From Seonamhaeicola aphaedonensis (GTDB taxonomy: Bacteria; Bacteroidota; Bacteroidia; Flavobacteriales; Flavobacteriaceae), in NCBI RefSeq assembly GCF_003386195.1, contig NZ_QRDX01000006.1, positions 248,001 to 312,000 of the forward strand: a DNA stretch of 64,000 bases, in the 5' to 3' direction. The notes under the pieces were generated by a model. That model saw only the letters and a list, made by a program, of their open reading frames with translations, ran no database searches and was not told where the DNA came from. Positions 55,233-64,000 of this stretch are shown piece by piece (position 1 is the stretch's first letter; each line of letters begins with the position of its first letter). A program made the translations under genes and the position numbers.

Positions 55233-55304
55233 TGTTTGTTTGATTTGTTAGTTGGTTAGTTCGTAGACAATACAATCTCTCTCTCAAAATCAGAATTGTC
55301 TATG

Positions 55305-55342
55305 AAAAAGAAGGCTTCCTTTAATTAGGAAGCTTTCTTTTT
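55305..55342 (-). terminator. Terminator of the YwqK-like gene, overlapping its stop codon
   Basis: A 16-bp stem, 55305-55320 with 55327-55342, one wobble. The stop codon (55325-55327) lies at the loop/arm junction, so the last codons form one arm. A T-run follows on minus. Confidence 0.85.
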
Positions 55343-56014
55343 ATGGCTGAAATCTTTTTCTTCAGTTAATTCACCATTTTCATAGTACTTCCAGACACCA
55401 TGTTTCTTGCCATTTTTATAAATTCCTTCAGCAATTAACTCTCCTTTAGGGTTGTAAAACTTTGAAACGCCATGTAATTCTCCATTTTTATAAAAAAAAT
55501 GTTTAAGAACAACATTTTTAAGGGAATACCACTTAGCCTCTCCTTCTAGTTTACCAAACTGATAATAAGCCGACTCTGCTACCTGTCCATTATCATAAAA
55601 AACTAATCGTTTTCCGTGTAAATCCCCATCTTCATTATAGTGCTCAACAGTCATTAATTTATCCGTATTATTATGGTAGTATTTCCATTTACCAATAAAC
55701 TTCTTTCCATTCATCTTACCCTCACTAATAACCTTTCCTTTTGAACTAAAAAAAGTTACCTCAGCCGTATGATCATTTTCATTAAAAAACTTAGATGCTG
55801 TCAGTACCGATTGCCCTTTTATATTCTTGTAAAATTTAAAAGTACCAACTTCTTTCCCATGTTGAAATTGTCCTTCATATCTAAGTACTTTAGTGTTATC
55901 AAAATTCTTTTTCCATATACCGTGGCGCTTTCCACTTTCGTCAAACTGGTTTATGGTTTGCCCCGATATTGAAAAGGAAATAAACAAAAATAAAATCAGA
56001 TTTAATTGCTTCAT
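55325..56014 (-). CDS. MORN-like / YwqK-type repeat protein
   Basis: A 229-residue exported protein (signal QLNLILFLFISFSISGQ). The mature part is a series of about 20-23-residue repeats of the form NGxxxGxWKxYxxxGxLxxxxxY (GKRHGIWKKN, GKWKYYHNNTD, GKLEGEAKWYSLKN, KNGELHGVSKFYNPKGEL). This is the toxin-antitoxin system YwqK antitoxin repeat, but the toxin role does not apply to an exported protein. The frame begins with GTG at 56020, two codons before the ATG at 56014, which is the better start. Function unknown. Confidence 0.85.
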   Translation of the reverse strand: MKQLNLILFLFISFSISGQTINQFDESGKRHGIWKKNFDNTKVLRYEGQFQHGKEVGTFKFYKNIKGQSVLTASKFFNENDHTAEVTFFSSKGKVISEGKMNGKKFIGKWKYYHNNTDKLMTVEHYNEDGDLHGKRLVFYDNGQVAESAYYQFGKLEGEAKWYSLKNVVLKHFFYKNGELHGVSKFYNPKGELIAEGIYKNGKKHGVWKYYENGELTEEKDFSHKKKAS

Positions 56015-56101
56015 AAACACTCTTAAAAAATATAAATTTTGAATAAATAAAATGACATCATATAAACGAAAAATAGTTTTTTAAATTGTAGATAACAATA
56101 A

Positions 56102-56143
56102 AGCTACCAAACTAAGTGAACAGTTAGATCACATTTGGTAGCT
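56102..56143 (-). terminator. Hairpin/terminator downstream of yidC
   Basis: The arms agctaccaaa (56102-56111) and tttggtagct (56134-56143) pair perfectly, with an inner ctaa/ttag. It lies 46 nt past the yidC stop. The T-tract is short. Confidence 0.6.
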
Positions 56144-56188
56144 CTAAAATTTATGCAATGAGAACCTGAAACATGTTTAGGTTACAAA

Positions 56189-58096
56189 CTATCTTTTTCT
56201 CTTTTGCTGCGCTTGTTTTTGTTTTTCAGCCTGCTCCATCATTTCTTTCATTCTAGCTTGAAATTTACTTTGCTTTCTTGGTTTCTTCTTATTCTCTTGA
56301 ATTTGAGCATGAATTTTATCTTCATCAAGAATATAATTCTTAATAACTAAAATAATCCCAATACTAATCAAGTTTGAAATAAAATAATACAAACTCAATC
56401 CAGATGCGTAATTATTAAAGAAAAACAACATCATAATGGGCGAGAAATACATCATATATTTCATCATTTTACCCATATCTGGCATACCTTCTTGTTGTGG
56501 TGCCGTTTGCATATTTTGTCCGGTTGTTAATCGCATATAAAAGAAAATAGCGATGGATGCTAAAATTGGGAACAAACTCATATGATTTCCATAGAAAGAA
56601 GAAATAATTGGAATTTTAGTATCCCAAGTAAGTATCGAATCATAAGACGATAAATCTTCTGCCCACAAGAAACTTTTTTGTCTTAAATCAAACGCCGATG
56701 GAAAAAACTGGAATAAGGCATAAAATACTGGCAACTGTATTAATGCGGGCAAACAACCAGATAACGGGCTTGCACCTGCTTTGGTTTGCAATGCCATGGT
56801 CTCTTGCTGCGCTTTCATTTTGTTGTCTTTGTACTTCTCACGTATAGCATCTAACTCTGGCTTTAGAATCTTCATCTTAGCCTGAGACAAAAATTGCTTA
56901 TACTGTACAAATGATAAACATATTTTTACCAAAATAGTCATAACCACAATAGCAATACCATAAGGCATTAGACTTCCTAAAAAGCTAAACAAAGGCATAA
57001 ACAGGTAACGGTTTATCCAACCAAAAATACCCCAGCCTAGTGGCACCATTTCATCAAGATTTCTATTGTAAGCATTAAGAGTTCTAAACTCACTGGGGCC
57101 ATAATACCAATTCATGTTGTAGTTAAGTTCACCTCCTTTTAATTCTAAAGGTATTTTGGAAGTGAATCGTTTGGTATACAAAGTATCTACTGCTTCATCT
57201 TCAACTAAATTTTTAGAAGTAATCTGCGTAGTTTTAAAAGCTGTATCTGTTAATAGTATGGAGGAAAAAAAGTGTTGCTTGTAACCTATCCAGGTTACAT
57301 CAGTTAAAGTTTCATCGGCATCACGCATCCCAGTGTAATCATCCTTTCCTCCTTCATATTCGTAATGAATATCGGTATATCGATTTTCATAAGAAATACT
57401 TTTTGCATGACGATATCCTTTAAGGGTCCAATCTAAATTAATTTGTTGCGAACTATTAAAAACATCTCCCAACCCTTGTGAGCGTATGGTGAAATCCATC
57501 ATGTAGTCGCCATATTTGATATCATATCGATATTCTAAAAACTTAGTCTCTGAAACCTTAAGCTTCATAGATACTACTGTACCACCTTCATTTTTGGTTA
57601 TGGTAGGCTCAAAATATAAATCCTGTGTGTTTAAAATTCTACTATCTGTAGTCCCGAAATTAATATTAAAAGTCGTATTGTTATCTTTTACTAAGTAAAT
57701 GGGGTCGTCTTTAAAATCAACAAACTCTTTTAATCTTACTTCTGAAAGATAGCCTCCTTTATTATTAAACTTAAGTGCCAAAAGGTCACTCTCAACAAGC
57801 GTTTCTTCATCAGAGCCTTTTAAAGCAGAATACGCAAAGGCCCCTAATTTGTTTTGTAAAGCTATGTGCTGAAGCGAATCAACATCAGTGCCAATAACAT
57901 AATCTGTAGCCGAAGTAATTTTAGTTTGTTCTTGCTCTTTTGCTTTTTGTTCTGCAGCTATTTGCTCTTGCTTTTCTTTTTCCTGTGCCTCTAACTCTTC
58001 AGGTGTTGGCTGATTTTGCCATAGCATATAAGCCAAAATTCCGAAAATAAGCACAAAGCCTATAATGGAATTAATATCTAACTTTTTTTCTTCCAT
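56189..58096 (-). CDS. yidC: Membrane protein insertase YidC
   Basis: Inserts proteins into the inner membrane with or without SecYEG. The 635-residue protein has an N-terminal anchor (GFVLIFGILAYMLWQN), a periplasmic P1 beta domain (about 90-350) and the conserved insertase core beginning NRYLFMPLFSFLGSLMPYGI. The core carries the hydrophilic-groove segment SGCLPALIQLPVFYALFQFF and ends with the basic KPRKQSKFQARMKEM tail. It is 91 nt downstream of pyrG on the same strand, probably one transcript. Confidence 0.96.
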   Translation of the reverse strand: MEEKKLDINSIIGFVLIFGILAYMLWQNQPTPEELEAQEKEKQEQIAAEQKAKEQEQTKITSATDYVIGTDVDSLQHIALQNKLGAFAYSALKGSDEETLVESDLLALKFNNKGGYLSEVRLKEFVDFKDDPIYLVKDNNTTFNINFGTTDSRILNTQDLYFEPTITKNEGGTVVSMKLKVSETKFLEYRYDIKYGDYMMDFTIRSQGLGDVFNSSQQINLDWTLKGYRHAKSISYENRYTDIHYEYEGGKDDYTGMRDADETLTDVTWIGYKQHFFSSILLTDTAFKTTQITSKNLVEDEAVDTLYTKRFTSKIPLELKGGELNYNMNWYYGPSEFRTLNAYNRNLDEMVPLGWGIFGWINRYLFMPLFSFLGSLMPYGIAIVVMTILVKICLSFVQYKQFLSQAKMKILKPELDAIREKYKDNKMKAQQETMALQTKAGASPLSGCLPALIQLPVFYALFQFFPSAFDLRQKSFLWAEDLSSYDSILTWDTKIPIISSFYGNHMSLFPILASIAIFFYMRLTTGQNMQTAPQQEGMPDMGKMMKYMMYFSPIMMLFFFNNYASGLSLYYFISNLISIGIILVIKNYILDEDKIHAQIQENKKKPRKQSKFQARMKEMMEQAEKQKQAQQKRKR

Positions 58097-58107
58097 ATTT
58101 TAATTGG

Positions 58108-58137
58108 TGTCATTCTTGGCGTGAACTCAATATGACA
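58108..58137. repeat. Degenerate TGTCAT...ATGACA palindromic repeat in the pyrG-yidC gap
   Basis: tgtcat (58108-58113) and atgaca (58132-58137) form an inverted repeat around a GC-richer centre (tcttggcgtgaactcaat). It resembles the dispersed TGTCA..CTGAG units at 12203 and 32170. Confidence 0.4.
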
Positions 58138-58187
58138 AATCTTAATTAGTTACCAAGTTTTGTTATTAATCAAAAAACTGTCCAATT

Positions 58188-59834
<1,647 letters not shown>

Positions 59835-59845
59835 TTAAACGCAGG

Positions 59846-59853
59846 CAAATTTA
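59846..59853 (-). promoter_or_regulatory. -7 promoter box of pyrG
   Basis: Minus-strand TAAATTTG matches TAnnTTTG. No clean -33 box was found. Confidence 0.4.
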
Positions 59854-59930
59854 CAAAATTAAAATAGTTATTACCGAATAAGTTTTTAGTATTTTAGGGT
59901 AGTTTTCAACAAATATCAGACAAATAGAAC

Positions 59931-61244
59931 CTAAGCATCAATCCGCTCAATATGAGCCCCAATAGCTCGTAAACGCTCATCAATGTTTTCGTAACCACGA
60001 TCAATCTGCTCAATGTTCATTATGGTTGATGTGCCTTTTGCTGATAATGCCGCTATAAGCAATGAAACCCCTGCACGAATATCGGGCGAGGTCATTGTTG
60101 TAGCTTTCAATGTAGATTTAAAATCATGACCAATAACAGTAGCTCTGTGCGGATCACACAATATAATTTTTGCACCCATATCAATGAGTTTATCTACAAA
60201 GAACAAACGACTTTCAAACATTTTTTGATGAATCAGAACACTTCCTCTAGCCTGGGTAGCTACCACCAGTATAATACTCAATAAATCTGGTGTAAACCCG
60301 GGCCATGGGGCATCTGAGATGGTTAAAATGGAGCCATCAATAAAATTTTGAATCTCGTATCCATTGGTATGAGCAGGTATATGAATATCGTCTCCTTGTT
60401 TTTCAACAGTAATACCCAATTTTCTAAACACGTTGGGAATGAGACCTAAGTCATCCCAAGAAACATCTTTTATAGTTAACTCACTCTTAGTCATGGCTGC
60501 TAAACCTATCCAACTACCAATTTCTATCATATCAGGTAGCATGGTATGCTCTGTACCTCCCAAGCTATCAACACCGTCAATTATTAGCATGTTAGACCCC
60601 ACACCGCTAATTTTGGCCCCCATTCTGTTAAGCATTTTGCAAAGTTGTTGCAAATAGGGTTCACACGCTGCATTATATATGGTCGTTTGGCCTTCTGCTA
60701 AAACAGCTGCCATTACTATATTGGCTGTTCCCGTTACAGAGGCTTCCTCTAAAAGCATATAGGCTCCTTTTAGTTTATTGGCTTCAACGCCATAAAACTG
60801 ATCCTCTTTACTATAACCAAACTTAGCCCCTAGTTTAATGAATCCTTCAAAATGCGTATCTAATCTTCGGCGGCCAATTTTATCACCTCCAGGCTTAGGA
60901 ATATAACCTCTTCCAAATCGGGCTAATAAAGGCCCCACAATCATTATAGAGCCACGTAGCCCTCTTCCGTCTTCTTTAAATTCATCCGATTCTAAATACT
61001 CTAAATTTAAGTCATCTGCTTGAAAGGAATAGGCACCCTTAGTAAGCTGCGCAACCTTTACCCCTAGTTTTTTTAATAAACTTATTAGTTTATTAACATC
61101 GACAATATCGGGTATGTTATTTATAGTAACTTTTTTGGGAGTTAGTAAAACGGCACATAATATTTGTAAAGCCTCGTTTTTGGCGCCTTGTGGTTTTATG
61201 CTTCCTTTTAGCTGATGACCACCTTCAATTTTAAATACTCCCAT
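59931..61244 (-). CDS. murA: UDP-N-acetylglucosamine 1-carboxyvinyltransferase (MurA)
   Basis: Adds enolpyruvyl to UDP-GlcNAc, the first committed step of peptidoglycan synthesis. The 437-residue length is normal. The UDP-binding GAKNEAL is at residues 20-26 and the RGSIMIVGPLLARFG segment near 97. At the site of the usual catalytic Cys (Cys115 of E. coli, PGGCAIG) this protein has Asp121 in PGGDKIGRRRLDTHF. Asp-type MurA enzymes are active but insensitive to fosfomycin. It lies downstream of DUF4290 on the same strand. Confidence 0.96.
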   Translation of the reverse strand: MGVFKIEGGHQLKGSIKPQGAKNEALQILCAVLLTPKKVTINNIPDIVDVNKLISLLKKLGVKVAQLTKGAYSFQADDLNLEYLESDEFKEDGRGLRGSIMIVGPLLARFGRGYIPKPGGDKIGRRRLDTHFEGFIKLGAKFGYSKEDQFYGVEANKLKGAYMLLEEASVTGTANIVMAAVLAEGQTTIYNAACEPYLQQLCKMLNRMGAKISGVGSNMLIIDGVDSLGGTEHTMLPDMIEIGSWIGLAAMTKSELTIKDVSWDDLGLIPNVFRKLGITVEKQGDDIHIPAHTNGYEIQNFIDGSILTISDAPWPGFTPDLLSIILVVATQARGSVLIHQKMFESRLFFVDKLIDMGAKIILCDPHRATVIGHDFKSTLKATTMTSPDIRAGVSLLIAALSAKGTSTIMNIEQIDRGYENIDERLRAIGAHIERIDA

Positions 61245-61345
61245 GCTTTACTTTATAATCGAGGTTTAAATATTCGAGGTCTACTCTCAAATTAAAATTA
61301 GTTTCCTATCAAATCACTCTTATAATTATACAAAGATTATCTTAC

Positions 61346-61981
61346 TTAATAGCGTTTTCTTTGTCTGCCTTGTTTTTTGTGATGTCCTTTTTTTGCTGAA
61401 TATTTGCTCTTAGCACGCATTAAACTTGAAGATTCTGACAAATTTTCTTCTGAATTTCTAAGGTTAATTTTTCCACCAGACAATTCAAACAAATGATCAT
61501 AAATAACAATGTCTTCAACGGTGTCTTTGTTCCAATTTAAAAAACACTTTTTCATATGGTTTGCTATGGTGTATGTTAAAGCTTCCTTTAATTCACCATC
61601 TTCCCATGTATTAGCAACGTCTATCATTGTTTTAATATTGTTTCCGTAGAAACGATACTTTGGGTGATTTTGCGGATATTTTAAAGGCTCAGGGCGTTCT
61701 GACAGCAACTCCTTGGTTGGTTTTTCATAAGGCGAATCTACGTCTAATTCGAAATTAGACATGATAAAAAGCTGATCCCAAAGTTTATGCTGAAAATCTG
61801 GTACGTCTCTTAAATGTGGCTGCATATTACCCATAACCGAAATAATGGCTTTAGCTATTTTGTTTCGCTCTTCTCTATTGCTAACAGCTTTAGCTTGATT
61901 AATCATTTTTTGCATGTGCCGACCATATTCTGGTATGATTAAATGCTCACGCTCTGTATTGTATTCTAAAGTATTTGTCAA
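61346..61981 (-). CDS. DUF4290 domain protein
   Basis: A 211-residue protein of the DUF4290 family, restricted to Bacteroidota. Family marks are the opening LEYNTEREHLIIPEYGRHMQ, KIAKAIISVMGNMQPHLRD and KYRFYGNNIKTMIDVA. The C-terminal 25 residues are basic (RAKSKYSAKKGHHKKQGRQR), suggesting a nucleic-acid or ribosome contact. Translation begins with TTG (61981), as no ATG precedes the conserved start. It lies between DUF493 and murA on the same strand. Function unknown. Confidence 0.88.
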   Translation of the reverse strand: MTNTLEYNTEREHLIIPEYGRHMQKMINQAKAVSNREERNKIAKAIISVMGNMQPHLRDVPDFQHKLWDQLFIMSNFELDVDSPYEKPTKELLSERPEPLKYPQNHPKYRFYGNNIKTMIDVANTWEDGELKEALTYTIANHMKKCFLNWNKDTVEDIVIYDHLFELSGGKINLRNSEENLSESSSLMRAKSKYSAKKGHHKKQGRQRKRY

Positions 61982-62047
61982 AATAAATGTGTGGAATTAA
62001 AAATTATGCACGTAGTTATTTATGCTTTCGCAAAATACAAAAAAAAT

Positions 62048-62341
62048 CTAAAGACTTATTACGCCTTCAATTTTTTCTGCTACTTCTTTATATTTTTCAA
62101 TAACGGAACTAGGATCTCTCATTAATAAGTTCACAGAAACACTTGTGTAGTTACCATTTTTAGATTCAACAGTGTTAATTACAGCCCCCATATTATCAAA
62201 TATAGCCTCTAATTTGGCTAATTTTTCACTATTTGATTTCACAATAAATTTATACAAATATTCAGTTGGCCAACTAGAGGTTTCGTAAAGTTGGCTTCTT
62301 AATTTATTGTAAAACTCTTCTGATTTTGATGATGAATCCAT
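62048..62341 (-). CDS. DUF493 family protein (YbeD-like)
   Basis: A 97-residue DUF493 protein, a small ferredoxin-like fold (ACT-like). The strands are EYLYKFIVKSN and YTSVSVNLLMRDPSSVIEKYK, and the helix KLAKLEAIFDN. YbeD of E. coli is the nearest characterised relative; regulatory binding is suspected but not shown. A -7 box (minus-strand TACTTTTG, 62359-62366) precedes it and it starts the DUF493-DUF4290-murA set. Confidence 0.85.
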   Translation of the reverse strand: MDSSSKSEEFYNKLRSQLYETSSWPTEYLYKFIVKSNSEKLAKLEAIFDNMGAVINTVESKNGNYTSVSVNLLMRDPSSVIEKYKEVAEKIEGVISL

Positions 62342-62358
62342 AGCAATTTTATACGCTG

Positions 62359-62366
62359 CAAAAGTA
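62359..62366 (-). promoter_or_regulatory. -7 promoter box of DUF493
   Basis: Minus-strand TACTTTTG matches TAnnTTTG, 17 nt upstream of the ATG. No clean -33 box. Confidence 0.45.
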
Positions 62367-62561
62367 CGTGATTTTTTTATTGAAAAACTTATGAAATACT
62401 CAAAAAATTTATAATTTGACTAATCAAAACTAAACTTTGTACTTTAATAAAAAGAAGTTTTGATAGAAGAAACATATACTCTCTAAAATCATTCTTTTTA
62501 AGTTGAACACTATTTTTTTTATCGAATCTAAATTCCGATTTTTACACTAAAAATATACCGT

Positions 62562-63095
62562 TTGGGAACTAAAAAAGTTGTTATAACCGGTGGACCTGGA
62601 ACCGGAAAATCTACACTCATAAATGAACTCAGAAAACAAGGGTTTGTTTGTTTTGAAGAAATTTCCAGACAAGTTATTATTGAGGCTCAAAAGGAAGGTA
62701 TTGACCAACTTTTTCTAGAAAACCCAATGTTGTTTAGCGAACGGCTTTTAGATGGCAGACATCAACAGTTTATTGAAGCTTCAATAACTAAATCTAACAT
62801 CGTGTTTTTGGATCGAGGCGTTCATGATGTATTGGCTTACATGGATTTTATTGGTGATAGTTACCCAAAAAGCTTTGTAGATATATGTAAAACCAGTGTT
62901 TATGATGTGACCTTTATTTTAAGTCCTTGGGAAGCTATTTACAAAAAAGATAATGAACGTTACGAAAGCTTTGAACAAGCGCTTAAAATTCACAACCACC
63001 TTTTACGCACTTACAAATCTTACAACTATAATTTAATTGATGTACCTTTTGGAACGGTTAAAGAACGTACTGGTTTTATTTTAAATGCGTTATAA
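62562..63095 (+). CDS. Small AAA/P-loop ATPase
   Basis: A 177-residue P-loop protein. Walker A is TGGPGTGKSTLINEL (residues 9-23) and the aspartate-bearing IVFLDRGVHDVLAYMDF lies near 80, as in nucleoside-kinase-like AAA_28 proteins. The lid-like segment KKDNERYESFEQALKIHN is typical of that group. It begins with TTG at 62562; no ATG precedes the Walker motif. It lies 8 nt upstream of recQ, so both may be cotranscribed. Substrate unknown. Confidence 0.82.
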   Translation: MGTKKVVITGGPGTGKSTLINELRKQGFVCFEEISRQVIIEAQKEGIDQLFLENPMLFSERLLDGRHQQFIEASITKSNIVFLDRGVHDVLAYMDFIGDSYPKSFVDICKTSVYDVTFILSPWEAIYKKDNERYESFEQALKIHNHLLRTYKSYNYNLIDVPFGTVKERTGFILNAL

Positions 63096-63103
63096 GAAGC
63101 TAT

Positions 63104-64000
63104 ATGGAGCATCCAATTAACATACTAGAACGCTATTGGAAATTTACCTCGTTTAAAAACAATCAAGAAGCTATCATCAACGCTGTTATTGGAGGTGAGG
63201 ACACTTTTGTGCTTTTACCAACTGGTGGTGGAAAATCGTTATGTTACCAAATACCTGCTTTAGTTAAAGAAGGTATTTGTATTGTTATCTCCCCGCTCAT
63301 TGCCTTAATGAAAGACCAAGTTCAAGCTTTAAATAACAAGGGTATCAAAGCTTTGGCTATCACGAGTGGAATTTCCTATAATGATTTAGATACGCTTTTA
63401 GATAATTGTATTTATGGAAACTATAAGTTTTTATACTTATCACCAGAGCGTTTACAACAAGAAGTGGTTCAGGATAGGATAAGACAGATGCATGTGAATT
63501 TAATTGCTGTTGATGAAGCTCACTGTATCTCACAATGGGGTAATGATTTTAGACCTGCTTACAAAAATATTACTTTGCTGCGAAGACTTCAACCCTCAGT
63601 AAATGTTGTTGCTCTAACAGCTTCGGCAAAAAAAGAAGTGGTTCAGGATATTATAAATGAGCTAGATTTTATTCAACCAAAAATATTTAAGCAGTCATTT
63701 TTAAGACCCAATCTTGGGTATATGGTGTATCATGAGAATGATAAGTATTATAGGTTAGAGACCATTCTAAAAAAATACACACAATCTTCTATCATCTATG
63801 TGCGAAATAGAAAAATGACTTTAGAGGTAAGTCAGTTTCTAGAATTGAAAAATATCACAGCTACCTATTACCACGGTGGACTCCCCAACGAAGAAAAAGC
63901 ATCTAATATGTCCGCTTGGTTAAACAACCAAAAACAGGTCATGGTAGCTACCAATGCCTTTGGTATGGGTATTGATAAACCTGATGTAAAAACAGTAATA
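63104..64000 (+). CDS. recQ: ATP-dependent DNA helicase RecQ (3' part missing)
   Basis: A 299-codon 5' part of a RecQ-family helicase, cut by the window edge. The ATG at 63104 lies 8 nt after the upstream gene. Visible helicase motifs: 0 (FKNNQEAIINAVI), I (LLPTGGGKSLCYQ), Ia (VISPLIALMKDQV), II (LIAVDEAHCISQWGNDFRP), III (ALTASAKKEV), IV (SIIYVRNRKM) and V (VMVATNAFGMGID). The RecQ-C-terminal and HRDC domains are beyond the end. RecQ unwinds recombination and stalled-fork intermediates. Confidence 0.93.
   Translation, partial: MEHPINILERYWKFTSFKNNQEAIINAVIGGEDTFVLLPTGGGKSLCYQIPALVKEGICIVISPLIALMKDQVQALNNKGIKALAITSGISYNDLDTLLDNCIYGNYKFLYLSPERLQQEVVQDRIRQMHVNLIAVDEAHCISQWGNDFRPAYKNITLLRRLQPSVNVVALTASAKKEVVQDIINELDFIQPKIFKQSFLRPNLGYMVYHENDKYYRLETILKKYTQSSIIYVRNRKMTLEVSQFLELKNITATYYHGGLPNEEKASNMSAWLNNQKQVMVATNAFGMGIDKPDVKTVI

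Larger units (their letters stand above)
54794..55324. other. Intergenic region with a possible structured RNA
   Basis: 530 bp without a protein gene. It holds the fasciclin terminator (54857-54889), a long-range stem 55092-55106/55188-55204, a hairpin 55213-55232, a pair tagacaat/attgtcta at 55264-55271/55295-55302 and the YwqK terminator (55305-55342). No housekeeping -7 box is convincing. Confidence 0.55.

Noticed and set aside
55325-56014. Toxin-antitoxin module
   Set aside because: The YwqK repeat name suggests it, but the protein has a signal peptide and no toxin gene is adjacent.

Overview
The window is AT-rich chromosomal DNA from a member of the Flavobacteriaceae (Bacteroidota). The evidence is consistent throughout: a gliding-motility lipoprotein (GldI), a C-terminal type IX secretion sorting domain, an ECF sigma/FecR/TonB-receptor cluster, DUF2911/DUF4290/DUF6588 families, Bacteroidota-type promoters (TAnnTTTG -7 boxes) and almost no Shine-Dalgarno sequences. 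I see no insertion sequences, prophage, CRISPR, rRNA or tRNA genes. This is a core-genome segment whose novelty lies in regulation and gene fusion, not in a genomic island.

Layout. 1-9 kb: partial TPR protein; recF with a DUF721 (DciA-like) gene; two tandem cold-shock genes; ndk; DHH phosphoesterase-gldI-cyclophilin/FKBP lipoprotein operon; lgt with a DUF192 lipoprotein; an MFS transporter. 9-17.4 kb (mostly minus): secDF, a lipoprotein, mdh, a DUF6588 protein, gyrB. 17.8-24.7 kb: a porin, then the gat operon. 24.8-31.2 kb: DUF2911, queE, HerA-like ATPase, YitT, cupin, hydrolase, rluF. 31.2-33.6 kb: folD and ffh. 33.9-43 kb: a modular repeat lipoprotein divergent from an ECF sigma/FecR/TonB-receptor/DUF1800/DUF1501 cluster. 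43-45.7 kb: a second ECF sigma with a membrane protein and a coiled-coil DUF4097-like protein. 45.8-53.2 kb: DUF2911, meaB, epimerase, PAP2, MATE, flavin oxidoreductase, mnmA. 53.4-64 kb: fasciclin lipoprotein, an intergenic region with a possible structured RNA, a YwqK-like protein, yidC, pyrG, murA, DUF4290, DUF493, a small ATPase and partial recQ.

The most striking system is at 19.5-24.7 kb. A 15-residue leader peptide with nine asparagines (MRNNNNNNNFNNPKF) is followed by mutually exclusive hairpins: a 1:2 pause stem, a 2:3 antiterminator and a 3:4 Rho-independent terminator. This is the layout of a classical ribosome-mediated attenuator. It lies just upstream of a GatC-like gene, gatA, and a 1113-residue fusion of GatB to aspartyl-tRNA synthetase. 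The operon therefore encodes the machinery that makes Asn-tRNA(Asn) by the indirect route (Asp-tRNA(Asn), then amidation), and it appears to be controlled by the supply of that same product. The fusion would physically couple the two steps, as in a transamidosome.

Other regulatory signals stand out. A 32-nt element with identical ends (GGGTAGGAA and AATTGTTTTAT) lies upstream of both the repeat lipoprotein and fecR, on either side of an ECF sigma gene. A GCAAC-N16-CGTC ECF-type promoter precedes the second sigma gene. Four-copy heptanucleotide arrays start 4-5 nt after the stop codons of ffh and the first sigma gene. MurA carries Asp instead of the usual catalytic Cys, which predicts intrinsic fosfomycin insensitivity.
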